Positions 14,529 to 21,361 of a stretch of 34,547 nt of DNA are shown piece by piece. The stretch is from BMS3Bbin11 sp034659075. GTDB lineage: Bacteria; Pseudomonadota; Gammaproteobacteria; BMS3Bbin11. The translations under genes and the position numbers were made by a program. The first letter of the stretch is position 1; the number at the start of each line of letters is the position of its first letter. The DNA is taken from contig JAYEGM010000141.1 in NCBI GenBank assembly GCA_034659075.1, positions 1 through 34,547 on the forward strand. The letters run 5' to 3'. A model generated the notes under the pieces. The model worked only from the letters and a program-made list of their open reading frames with translations, was not told the origin of the DNA and did not search any database.

Positions 14529-14579
14529 ATAAAGGAATACTAAATTCTTAACCCTTATATCTATAAGGGAATACTAAAT
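14529..14579 (-). promoter_or_regulatory. Tandem 17-bp repeats upstream of the small membrane protein gene
   Basis: ATAAAGGAATACTAAAT at 14529-14545 recurs as ATAAGGGAATACTAAAT at 14563-14579, one mismatch, 34 bases apart (about three helical turns). Between them lies CCCTTAT-ATCT-ATAAGGG, a perfect inverted repeat that overlaps the second copy. The spacing suits cooperative binding by a regulator upstream of the gene starting at 14472. Confidence 0.55.
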
Positions 14580-14729
14580 CAAAAACCTCCACTACATGAT
14601 CAATAATATCTATCATTGACCATGAACTATGTGTCCATAAATAAAATTTATATCAATGACCTGTAAACATTAATGTCTGCAGATGGTTCAGACTGTGCGC
14701 TCAAGCTGTTCTTTGTGTAAGGTCACAAC

Positions 14730-14752
14730 TCCAGTCTGTATGACTGGATTTT
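14730..14752 (+). terminator. Rho-independent-like terminator without an assigned gene
   Basis: TCCAGTC-TGTAT-GACTGGA is a perfect 7-bp stem followed at once by TTTT on the plus strand. No plus-strand gene ends nearby (the closest is at 14085), so it might end a small RNA starting somewhere in 14580-14700. No promoter is convincing. Confidence 0.4.
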
Positions 14753-14827
14753 ATGTATAATCCTGGCACACATCAGGCAACGAAGTGGAAGCAATATCTG
14801 GATCAGACAGAATCCGGCTAACTATAA

Positions 14828-15009
14828 AGGAACCTCTGACCAATTCATTAACTCGTATCTTATGCCTAACACTCCAGTTTCTTTGTTGCACCACGGGCAT
14901 TTCCTGCGGTCAAAATCTTCGCAATAGCTAGCTATTACGTGCAATTTCCGCCTCAAACCTGAAAATTTAGGTCGAAATCTACTTCGTCCAGAATTAATCA
15001 AAGGTTCCT
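14828..15009. mobile_element. MITE-like element with about 19-bp terminal inverted repeats
   Basis: AGGAACCTCTGACCAATTC at the left end matches the reverse complement of the right end, AGGAACCTTTGATTAATTC, at 16 of 19 positions. The 182-bp body has no coding frame and contains a perfect 14-bp palindrome, AATAGCTAGCTATT, at 14923-14936. The GGAACCTCTGA-type ends resemble ends of known insertion sequences (impression only). I do not see a convincing target duplication. It fills most of the 14580-15118 spacer. Confidence 0.6.
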
Positions 15010-15118
15010 AAGGTTAAAAATACAAATAAAAACCTGAGTAATTCCAAAAGTAATAAACCATTCTGGTCTGTCACCAATTATATGAAATCATCTTTTAAAT
15101 ACACGCAGGGTGTTTAAC

Positions 15119-15625
15119 ATGCAACTTAGAGAAATCGACAAAACCAGGTACAGGAAGCATCTCAGGATCGTATTTGCCGGTATAGTCGTTGCCATGTTGA
15201 TTCTCGCGCTTAGCTCTTCGACCTTGCTTATTTACATTTTTAGTACGCCGGAAGCTCCGCATTTTTATTACAATCTGGCGGGTGTAGTTTTTGCCGCGGC
15301 TATTGTTATTTATGCCTTAACTAAATTGCGACAGCATCCATTTATGTATGAGGTGGTATATGTTTGGGATTTAAAGCAGCAGTTAAATAAGATATATCGA
15401 AAACAAAAAAAAGTTGAAGCAGCCGTTGAGGAGGAGAATCCTGATGCCATGATTATTATGAACTTTATGAATCGTGGATCAAAACAACTTTATGAACTGG
15501 ATGACAACACTATCACAATGGAAGACCTGGTTATCAAGATACAGTTTCTTGATGCACGTATGAAGGCCGCAGGCTTGAGTTTATCAACGAACTCATATGA
15601 CCCTGCTATGCTAAATAAGTTTTAG
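15119..15625 (+). CDS. DUF3087 family membrane protein
   Basis: A 168-residue protein. MQLREIDKTRYRKHL is followed by two hydrophobic segments (about residues 20-45 and 55-75), then a soluble helical part with MYEVVYVWDLKQQLNKIYRK, NPDAMIIMNFM and LDDNTITMEDL. This is the DUF3087 pattern of gammaproteobacteria, whose role is unknown. The ATG at 15119 is preceded by CAGGGTG at suitable distance; a GTG at 15110 would add three residues. It stands alone, downstream of the MITE-like element and upstream of a nested inverted repeat. Confidence 0.8.
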   Translation: MQLREIDKTRYRKHLRIVFAGIVVAMLILALSSSTLLIYIFSTPEAPHFYYNLAGVVFAAAIVIYALTKLRQHPFMYEVVYVWDLKQQLNKIYRKQKKVEAAVEEENPDAMIIMNFMNRGSKQLYELDDNTITMEDLVIKIQFLDARMKAAGLSLSTNSYDPAMLNKF

Positions 15626-15681
15626 TATTCCGGGGACGGTATCCCTATTGAATTATTATTGAATTCAGAATGGATAAAGGT

Positions 15682-15756
15682 TTTCTGCCAGGCTTTTGTA
15701 TCGATAGAACTGCAACTGACAGGCAGGACCGGTCCTACGTGCCTGGCTAGCAGAAA
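15682..15756. repeat. Nested inverted repeats downstream of the DUF3087 gene
   Basis: TTTCTGCCAGGC (15682-15693) pairs with GCCTGGCTAGCAGAAA (15741-15756), allowing a four-base bulge. Inside lie CAGGC/GCCTG arms and the perfect 12-bp palindrome AGGACCGGTCCT at 15725-15736. It could form a structured RNA end or cruciform. No T-run follows. The rest of 15626-15928 has no gene I can support. Confidence 0.55.
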
Positions 15757-15928
15757 TAACCATTCATCGAAATATTTAACCACATAACTGAGATCAGGTG
15801 GAATTTATAGAGTTGACCGACTACATTGAATATAGCTCATTGATGGGCAACGTCACCCTCTCTGATGCTTGTATTTAAAGAAGCTGGAGATGTATGCACC
15901 TGTCAACTTTATTATAGGAGTATTTCCC

Positions 15929-16237
15929 ATGAATATACGTTATCTGGTTTTAGCGGTTACACTGATGGCCGCTGATGTGAGTGCGGACAGTTCAACCCTG
16001 GATGCAGCCATTGGAGGTGGTATCGGTGGTGCTGCTGGCGCAGCGATCGGTAATGAATTTGGTGGTCGCGATGGTGCAATTATCGGTGGGGCTCTAGGTG
16101 GAGCAGTTGGAGCTGCGGTTACCACAAACGATAACCCGAATTATAAGAGTACGAATAAAAAGACGTACTATAGAAGTGAAAAGCATAATGGCTCGCAGTT
16201 CTGTCCACCCGGCCAGGCAAAAAAAGGGCGATGCTAA
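15929..16237 (+). CDS. Secreted glycine-zipper protein
   Basis: A 102-residue protein with a signal peptide (MNIRYLVLAVTLMAADVSA, cleavage likely around residue 20). A glycine-zipper stretch of GxxxG repeats follows (AAIGGGIGGAAGAAIGNEFGG, then GAIIGGALGGAVGAAV in the next turn). The tail is polar and Lys/Asn-rich, with two cysteines in QFCPPGQAKKGRC. AGGAG lies eight bases before the ATG at 15929; an upstream in-frame start at 15869 is rejected. Such proteins insert in or lie against the outer membrane; the precise role is unknown. A terminator-like structure follows at 16267-16304. Confidence 0.8.
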   Translation: MNIRYLVLAVTLMAADVSADSSTLDAAIGGGIGGAAGAAIGNEFGGRDGAIIGGALGGAVGAAVTTNDNPNYKSTNKKTYYRSEKHNGSQFCPPGQAKKGRC

Positions 16238-16266
16238 CTCGCAATAACGTTGGCTTCCATGTGTTT

Positions 16267-16304
16267 CCCCGGGTGCAGGAAAGCGAGTAAAAACCGGGGC
16301 TTTT
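16267..16304 (+). terminator. Probable Rho-independent terminator of the glycine-zipper gene
   Basis: CCCCGG at 16267-16272 pairs with CCGGGG at 16294-16299, and TTTT follows after one C. It lies 30 bases past the stop codon. The loop is long (21 bases), which lowers certainty. Confidence 0.45.
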
Positions 16305-16560
16305 GTCAAGTAAATGACCGCACTTTTTAGAAAGTGCAGGTTATATATTCAGAATGCGTACATCCGGAATTGCTGGGTTTCATACATTAAACACAATTTC
16401 CTAAACCTCTGTTTAGGTTCATCAAAGGATTCTTTGGGTCGACAGCGGCTGTCCAGTACCTGAAGCCAGATAACCTGCTCTGAAAGTAAGGAGTCAGCTG
16501 CGGGTTCAACTGATTAACGCAATACTTGATAAGTATTTTTTATTTTACTGGTTTGCCGCA
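16305..16560. other. Intergenic spacer with small hairpins and a repeat fragment
   Basis: No coding frame is supported. It holds the hairpins GCACTTT-TTAG-AAAGTGC (16320-16337) and CCTAAAC-CTCT-GTTTAGG (16400-16417). At 16493-16522 it carries a copy of the dispersed repeat ending GGGTTCAACTGATTAACGCAA. Confidence 0.5.
16493..16522 (+). repeat. Dispersed repeat copy (GCGGGTTCAACTGATTAACGCAA type)
   Basis: It shares GYGGGTTCAACTGRTTAAYGCAA with the copy at 17302-17336, differing at three positions. It ends shortly before the terminus of the minus-strand TRIC gene. The nature of the parent element is unknown. Confidence 0.55.
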
Positions 16561-17196
16561 TCAGAATTTAGAACGAAACTTCGGCAAATTAATATTGTAG
16601 TAAATAGCCATTAACCGTGTGATGAATATGCTTAACCCAGCAAAAACAGCGGCTAGAGTAATATCCAGATTAAAATGTAATAAACCGATAAAAATTAAAG
16701 AGCCTCCCCAGGAAACAGTTGCATATAGTGGACTATGAAATACAACTGGTGGTTCATTACATAGTACATCGCGGAAAATGCCGCCCATAGTTCCAGTCAT
16801 AACACCCATAAAACTAGCGAGTAATGGCGGAGTGCCGACCATTAAAGAAACTAATGTTCCTGCAATGCCGAATGTTGCCAGCCCAGCAGCATCTGCGACT
16901 AAGAAAAACTTTGGTGGTACTACTATTATCCTGGCAGTAATGAAAATGAAAATAGCGCTACTAAGTGAAGCAATGAAAAATATTTGATCCTGAATCCAAA
17001 ATACCTCTTGATCCAGAAGCATATCGCGGAGTGATCCGCCTCCTAGTCCGGTAGCAATAGCAATAATTATTACACCGAATAGGTCAAACTGTTTAAATCC
17101 AGCTTTAAGCACGCCTGAAGCGGACGATACAATAACTGCAAGTAATGTTATCCAATATAGATTAGCTAATAGTGAGGGCGTTGGGTCTAGTATCAT
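16561..17196 (-). CDS. TRIC-family (UPF0126, YadS/YicG-like) cation channel protein
   Basis: A 211-residue protein with seven hydrophobic segments. It shows the internal duplication typical of the family: GLGGGSLRDMLL in the first half and GTMGGIFRDVLC in the second, each with the GG-x3-RD signature. Bacterial TRIC homologues form trimeric potassium-permeable channels in the inner membrane. The length matches the family. It is transcribed alone from a region with no strong ribosome site. It is flanked on both sides by copies of a dispersed repeat. Confidence 0.88.
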   Translation of the reverse strand: MILDPTPSLLANLYWITLLAVIVSSASGVLKAGFKQFDLFGVIIIAIATGLGGGSLRDMLLDQEVFWIQDQIFFIASLSSAIFIFITARIIVVPPKFFLVADAAGLATFGIAGTLVSLMVGTPPLLASFMGVMTGTMGGIFRDVLCNEPPVVFHSPLYATVSWGGSLIFIGLLHFNLDITLAAVFAGLSIFITRLMAIYYNINLPKFRSKF

Positions 17197-17301
17197 TTAT
17201 TCATTTAAATATTTTCTGAAGCCTAACAGGTATTAGACTGAAAATTATCGTGTTTATACACGCGCTATTGTAGCCTATCACATGGCGGTATATAAACGTC
17301 A

Positions 17302-17336
17302 GCAAATGGGTTGTGGGTTCAACTGGTTAATGCAAC
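17302..17336 (+). repeat. Dispersed repeat copy (GGGTTGTGGGTTCAACTGGTTAATGCAA type)
   Basis: The longest of three copies. Its left half matches 14118-14147 (minus strand) and its right half matches 16493-16522. The three copies flank or lie between genes in a 3.2-kb stretch. It might be the terminal part of a transposable element. Confidence 0.6.
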
Positions 17337-17392
17337 AGCGGACATTTACCGCTCTACGAATTATTGTCTATGCAATAATCTACTGGTGGAAA

Positions 17393-17659
17393 TTATTCTT
17401 TGACCTGGTATTCAGTACTACGTAACGGGATGTCGGGTTGCCTGTTAAGAAACCCGTTGTCTTCAAGAACGGCCAATGCAGTCATTTTTGGGTCAGTCAT
17501 AACGCAGACTGCCCTTTGAAGTGGCTGGCGTCTTATGAATTTCATGTGCCAGCCAAATTTCCGCATTAGACGGTAGGTATGTATTTGTGCTTCGTTCATA
17601 TATTTCAGCGGGTCACCGGGTACCGGTTTTACCCCTTTTCGGTTTTCTTCATGTTTCAT
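17393..17659 (-). CDS. Conserved hypothetical protein
   Basis: An 88-residue soluble, basic protein with MNEAQIHTYRLMRKFGWHMK in the middle, then FIRRQPLQRAVCVMTDP and ALAVLEDNGFLNRQPDI. The pattern suggests a small alpha/beta domain that I have seen as an uncharacterised gammaproteobacterial protein, with no assigned function. AGGA is six bases before the ATG at 17659. It has no signal or membrane segment. It is convergent with nothing close, and the next minus-strand transcript upstream ends in the terminator at 17738-17755. Confidence 0.65.
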   Translation of the reverse strand: MKHEENRKGVKPVPGDPLKYMNEAQIHTYRLMRKFGWHMKFIRRQPLQRAVCVMTDPKMTALAVLEDNGFLNRQPDIPLRSTEYQVKE

Positions 17660-17731
17660 TGCTCATCCTGCATCTTTGGTTCTGTAAAGTTTCAGCCACA
17701 GCCTGCCATTCACCACACTTGATAATCAGGT

Positions 17732-17755
17732 AATAAAAACCCGCAGGAGCGGGTT
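17732..17755 (-). terminator. Rho-independent terminator (minus strand)
   Basis: On the minus strand AACCCGC-TCCT-GCGGGTT is followed by TTTATTA: a GC-rich perfect 7-bp stem, four-base loop and T-run. It lies about 35 bases past the end of the small hydrophobic frame at 17791-17886, and well upstream of the next minus-strand gene (17659), so it must end a separate short transcript. Confidence 0.75.
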
Positions 17756-17790
17756 AAGGGTGAGTCATGTAAACTTACTTCGTGCAAATT

Positions 17791-17886
17791 CTAAAGCAGC
17801 AAGGCCGCTGCTGAGTTCGGAGCAATGATGAACGACGCCATTATCGTCGCGAACACCCAAAAATAATTAATCAGCATTTTTATCAT
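17791..17886 (-). CDS. Possible 31-residue hydrophobic peptide
   Basis: ATG at 17886 is preceded by GGGGGA with an eight-base gap. The frame begins MIKMLINYFWVFATIMASF and ends APNSAAALLL before TAG. It is a single hydrophobic segment resembling a membrane anchor or a bare signal peptide. A convincing terminator follows at 17732-17755, giving a self-contained transcript of about 180 bases. It could also be a small RNA in which the frame is incidental. I do not recognise a family. Confidence 0.45.
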   Translation of the reverse strand: MIKMLINYFWVFATIMASFIIAPNSAAALLL

Positions 17887-18065
17887 AATTCATGTCCCCC
17901 GATTGAGTTTAATGTCCTTAAATATACGTAATTGGTTCGGCTACTCATAAAAGGTAATACAAGAATTATGCCATCATGTAATTTCAACGGCTTACAACCC
18001 TTCGTCGCAAGAAACGTAAAATTATTTGACAGTGTTGAAAAGGTGTTACTAATGAAGCTAATCCA

Positions 18066-18082
18066 TTACTGCTCTATCAGCT
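18066..18082 (-). other. tRNA D-arm-like fragment
   Basis: On the minus strand TAGCTGATAGAGCAG resembles the D-arm of a tRNA (compare AGCTGGATAGAGCAG in the tRNA-Arg at 18801-18877), but no anticodon or T arm follows. It is best seen as a fragment left by rearrangement or a chance match. Confidence 0.3.
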
Positions 18083-18093
18083 AGATGGTGAAA

Positions 18094-18659
18094 TCAGCGA
18101 TTCCTGAATGCCTCTTCAGGGTCGAGTGCGAGCTTTTTCGACTGCTGGACAGCGTTCTTTTGCCCAAAGACTCCCCCCTATACTATCTTGCCGCCTTGTG
18201 TCTTTCCGTCCTGCGTATAGGTTTTTGAGAAGATCTTTTGCCCTGAACGGGATAGAGATATTTTTAGGGATAGGTGAGAACTATAATCTTCGAAAAGATA
18301 ACTCTGTAGATTAAATATCAGTAAGCTGTTCGAGTTGCCGGAAATGTCCGATGTTTTTTGTAGAGCAGCGAAGGCTTTCTGGACATCTGTAGGCATCAAT
18401 GTGTCATCCTGCATCTTGCCGAATTCGACGATCCATAGATTGGCGGAACCTGTAGATACTGCCCGAAATTCATAGCGGTGTTGCTGGGTTTTTGGTGTAA
18501 GAATGTACTCTGAAGCCTTGTCGGCTTTGGTAAATTAGCAGTTCCAGAATTGTTGACAGGATATTCCGGATAGTCTTTCTCGATGACGTGTTGGATCGTG
18601 CAGGAAGAAGTACCTGGAACGATTACGCTGACTACAAATATATTTCGAAACGCTCTCAT
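18094..18659 (-). pseudogene. Lipoprotein gene broken by a frameshift and an in-frame stop
   Basis: The frame opens at ATG 18659 (an ATG at 18665 also works) with a signal peptide MRAFRNIFVVSVIVPGTSSC, whose Cys is a lipobox candidate. It continues through QHVIEKDYPEY and NNSGTAN. A one-base deletion near 18533 shifts reading into KADKASEYILTPKTQQHRYE, then WIVEFGKMQDDTLM and FNLQSYLFEDY, up to KTYTQDGKTQGGKIV. TAG at 18178-18180 follows, then the same frame continues GGVFGQKNAVQQSKKLALD to TGA at 18094. One insertion and one codon change would restore about 188 residues. The unbroken protein would be an outer-membrane or periplasmic lipoprotein of unknown function. Confidence 0.8.
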
Positions 18660-18800
18660 GCGCATCTGGCACCGGAAAATGTACGTGCTCCTGTAGCGCA
18701 ATTGGAGTCAAGCTCAGCACATTCAGGGTCATTTAAGTCACATTTTAGTCACAGTGAGGAAACGGGGTAGGTGCTGAATACGCGTAAGTCATTGAAAAGA

Positions 18801-18877
18801 TGGTGCCCCGGAGACGATTCGAACGTCCGACCTGCCGCTTAGGAGGCGGCTGCTCTATCCAGCTGAGCTACCGGGGC
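18801..18877 (-). tRNA. tRNA-Arg (anticodon CCT)
   Basis: The reverse strand folds as a complete cloverleaf: acceptor GCCCCGG/CCGGGGC, D-arm GCTCAGCTGGATAGAGC, anticodon arm GCCGC-CTCCTAA-GCGGC with anticodon CCT, T-arm with GTTCGAAT, and an encoded CCA end at 18801-18803. It is 77 bases with CCA. Its 3' end faces the gene-poor, pseudogene-rich stretch, as is typical for integration sites, though I see no repeated att sequence on the other side. Confidence 0.97.
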
Positions 18878-18945
18878 ATATGTAGATAACGGCTTCGCAT
18901 TGTAGGCGATTTCACATATCATTTGAATGCTCAATTAGCTGATGA

Positions 18946-19578
18946 ATGGCCACATCTATGGAAAGTTCGAAAAACAAGCATTCAAGTACCGGAATTGCCA
19001 CTGAAAAGGGTGGCCTGTCGATGGCCAGGCAGGTACCATCGCCTAACTATGATGAGCGTCCACCCGGGGTAAATATCGAGGCCCTGATCATTCACGCTAT
19101 TAGCCTGCCGCCGGGTCAGTACGGCGGAAATTTCGTGGAGCAGTTTTTCTGTAATCAGCTTGAGAGAGATGAACATTCCTATTTCGCGGAGATCGCAGAG
19201 CTGAAAGTCTCATCGCATTTTTTTATCAATCGCAGTGGTGAGCTGGTGCAATTCGTGCCCATAGATAAACGTGCCTGGCATGCCGGGGCTTCCTGTTGCA
19301 TGGGACGCGAAGCTGTAAATGATTTTTCCATTGGCGTTGAGCTTGAGGGCTGTGACGATGATGCTTTTGAGGCTGCCCAGTACCAGACTCTGGTTGAACT
19401 GACCAGTACGCTGATATCTACCATTCCAACACTTTCAGCTGATCACTTATACGGCCATGCCGATATTGCCCCGGGCAGAAAAACGGACCCGGGTCCCGGT
19501 TTTGACTGGCAGTCCTACCGTTCGGCCCTGTCAACGCAGGGCTTTCAGGTGGCGTCTAAAGATAGTGAAAGCCTGTGA
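18946..19578 (+). CDS. ampD: 1,6-anhydro-N-acetylmuramyl-L-alanine amidase AmpD
   Basis: A 210-residue cytoplasmic amidase of peptidoglycan recycling that cleaves the peptide from anhydro-muropeptides. Visible features: ARQVPSPNYDERPPG at about residue 27, the zinc ligand His50 in LIIHAISLPPG, the catalytic glutamate in SIGVELEG, and the last zinc ligands in YGHADIAPGRKTDPGPGF. The sequence before ARQVPSP (GGLS) matches the family, so the start is ATG 18946 or the in-frame ATG 18958. The next gene overlaps its stop by four bases. AmpD limits the muropeptide signal that induces AmpC-type beta-lactamases in some species; no ampR or ampC is visible here. Confidence 0.95.
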   Translation: MATSMESSKNKHSSTGIATEKGGLSMARQVPSPNYDERPPGVNIEALIIHAISLPPGQYGGNFVEQFFCNQLERDEHSYFAEIAELKVSSHFFINRSGELVQFVPIDKRAWHAGASCCMGREAVNDFSIGVELEGCDDDAFEAAQYQTLVELTSTLISTIPTLSADHLYGHADIAPGRKTDPGPGFDWQSYRSALSTQGFQVASKDSESL

Positions 19579-19922
19579 TTATACTTTCTGAGTCCGTGAA
19601 AACATGGGGCTCGCCCGGGTTTGAAAAATCATTTAAGGCTGAGGTAGGGGGCCTGGATGCTGCGCAACTATCATTACAGCAGGGGCTAACGCAGAGCAGC
19701 TATGTGTCTGAAAGCGATTTCACTGTGGTGATTTTGAATGCTAACGATACAGTTAACAACATACATGTGAAGGCAGGCATTTTTTATGCGGGTGTCAATG
19801 CCGGTAGCTGCTGTGCTGATGACCCCACACCATTGAATGAACAGACTGAATACTGTGAAATGCAGTTTGAAATTAATAAATCTACGGCGAAAGCAACAAT
19901 AAAGCTGCTGCAGGATATATGA
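19575..19922 (+). CDS. Conserved hypothetical protein between ampD and porin genes
   Basis: A 115-residue protein starting with GTG at 19575, overlapping the ampD stop (GTGA), and overlapping the porin start (ATGA) at its end. It has no signal peptide. The middle reads SESDFTVVILNANDTVNNIH and GIFYAGVNAGSCCADD; three cysteines lie in SCCADDPTPLNEQTEYCEM, which could bind a metal or form a thiol site. I recall uncharacterised proteobacterial homologues next to ampD but no function. The overlaps on both sides argue for translational coupling. Confidence 0.7.
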   Translation: MIILSESVKTWGSPGFEKSFKAEVGGLDAAQLSLQQGLTQSSYVSESDFTVVILNANDTVNNIHVKAGIFYAGVNAGSCCADDPTPLNEQTEYCEMQFEINKSTAKATIKLLQDI

Positions 19923-21208
19923 AAAAAATAGCATTCATCATACTGTTACTGGCAGCAAGCTATGGAAATGGAGAAGTTTTTGCTCAGACAGATGTGCAGG
20001 CTGACCCGGAAGCAGCCGTCATCAAGGAGTCTGAAGAAGAGCAGGCACGTGAACGCGAAAAAGAGGCCAGTGAAGACCCCCTGGAGCAGCGCCAGACAAC
20101 CAAGGTAGATACACCGTTAGAACATGCTAGCAAACCAAACGAGTTTGGTGCCTATACCAGTCTACGTGTGCGTTACCGTAGTACGGGCAGTGAAGGAACA
20201 CTGGATGATGGCGGCTCCCGGCTTGGTGCCAATGCGGACTGGCAGTTTAGACCGGGTTACTGGTTGAGTGGGCGTGCTGAAGCGGGTTTTAACCTCCTTA
20301 GCAGTCTGGATGGTGTTTTTAACCCGGGTGCCAGCTCATCAGAAGGTGAAGGTGATGTATTTTTACGCCTGCTCTATGCCAACCTCGAAACACCGCATCT
20401 TTTTTTAGTTCTAGGCAAGGCCTGGTCAACCTATTATTCGGTTGCGGGCTTTACCGATCGATTTGCTGGTACCGGCGGTTCAGCAAGTGGAACCTTCAAT
20501 GCCGGCACAGATGGTGGTCCGTCTGGTACAGGCCGTGCGGATGAGGTATTGCAGACGCGTATCTTCATTAAACCTGCGAAAATGCATATCAAAAAAATGA
20601 AGCCATTCACTCTCAATGTTCAGCTGCAGCATGGTCAGGAAATTCCATTTTCCCGTCTTGATGATGCGAGCAGTGATGTGAGTGGCTTCAACTATGGTTA
20701 TGCTTTTGGTCTCAGTGCCTTGCTGGAAACACGTGATAATTTCAATCTGGGTGTTGCTTATAATCATGCACAGGTCAGTAAGGAAGATCTGCCAGAATTG
20801 AAATCAGTGGGTATAGATGGTGATGATAAGTCGCTATTGCTTGGAGCTAAATGGTTTAGTGAAAAATGGTACCTGGCTACAAACGTTTCCTGGATGTGGA
20901 ACCACATGACAACGGATGATGGGGTTTATTTTGATGGAAAGGGCTGGGAAACCTACGGACAATACAATCTACATAAACGCTGGTGGGTGACTGGTGGCTG
21001 GAATTACCTGAAACCAAATGATAACCAGCTTCAGGCGGGAGACTTTCAGATAAAGTATGGTGTGCTCGGGCTGCGCTACAGTGTCAGACAGTTCAATCGT
21101 ATGTTCTATGCCAATATCCGCTTCGATAGCAGTACCCATTCAGATGACAATGAAGGAGGAATCAGCAATACATACACTGTGGGTGTGCGCTGGAATATTC
21201 CTAAGTGA
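19919..21208 (+). CDS. Outer-membrane porin-like beta-barrel protein
   Basis: A 429-residue protein with a signal peptide (MKKIAFIILLLAASYGNGEVFAQ). A charged, probably coiled-coil segment with ESEEEQAREREKEASEDP follows, and then a long beta-rich region: alternating hydrophobic strands such as FGAYTSLRVRYRS, YWLSGRAEAGFN, VFLRLLYANLETPHLFLVLG and YGVLGLRYSVR. It ends VGVRWNIPK. The Tyr/Trp-rich strands and glycine turns fit the porin (Porin_4/OprB-like) superfamily, although the last residue is Lys rather than the usual aromatic. The coiled-coil linker after the signal resembles the periplasmic part of some trimeric porins. It is coupled to the preceding unknown gene. Confidence 0.75.
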   Translation: MKKIAFIILLLAASYGNGEVFAQTDVQADPEAAVIKESEEEQAREREKEASEDPLEQRQTTKVDTPLEHASKPNEFGAYTSLRVRYRSTGSEGTLDDGGSRLGANADWQFRPGYWLSGRAEAGFNLLSSLDGVFNPGASSSEGEGDVFLRLLYANLETPHLFLVLGKAWSTYYSVAGFTDRFAGTGGSASGTFNAGTDGGPSGTGRADEVLQTRIFIKPAKMHIKKMKPFTLNVQLQHGQEIPFSRLDDASSDVSGFNYGYAFGLSALLETRDNFNLGVAYNHAQVSKEDLPELKSVGIDGDDKSLLLGAKWFSEKWYLATNVSWMWNHMTTDDGVYFDGKGWETYGQYNLHKRWWVTGGWNYLKPNDNQLQAGDFQIKYGVLGLRYSVRQFNRMFYANIRFDSSTHSDDNEGGISNTYTVGVRWNIPK

Positions 21209-21213
21209 AGAAG

Positions 21214-21234
21214 TTTTAAGTTTCAAGTTTCAAG
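21214..21234 (+). repeat. TTTCAAG heptamer repeats between porin and SulP genes
   Basis: TTTTAAG, TTTCAAG and TTTCAAG follow each other directly, starting six bases after the porin stop. The unit is the same as in the 4137-4191 array. Confidence 0.75.
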
Positions 21235-21361
21235 TCTAATTCTTTACAGATGGGTAGCTATAAAAAAATAATATTTTTGGCTGTTTTTGGAAATTAAGAA
21301 CTCTCTAATATGTTAATATGGCTGGTTTTCCCGTTTCCACCTGAAATGTTAGAGGTAAATC

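Noticed and set aside
14828..15009. Complete insertion sequence
   Set aside because: There is no transposase frame in the 182 bases.
18066..18082. Functional tRNA gene
   Set aside because: Only a D-arm-like piece is present; there is no anticodon arm, T arm or acceptor stem.
19919..21208. Autotransporter or trimeric adhesin
   Set aside because: The charged segment after the signal is short and the rest has porin-like strands with no passenger domain.
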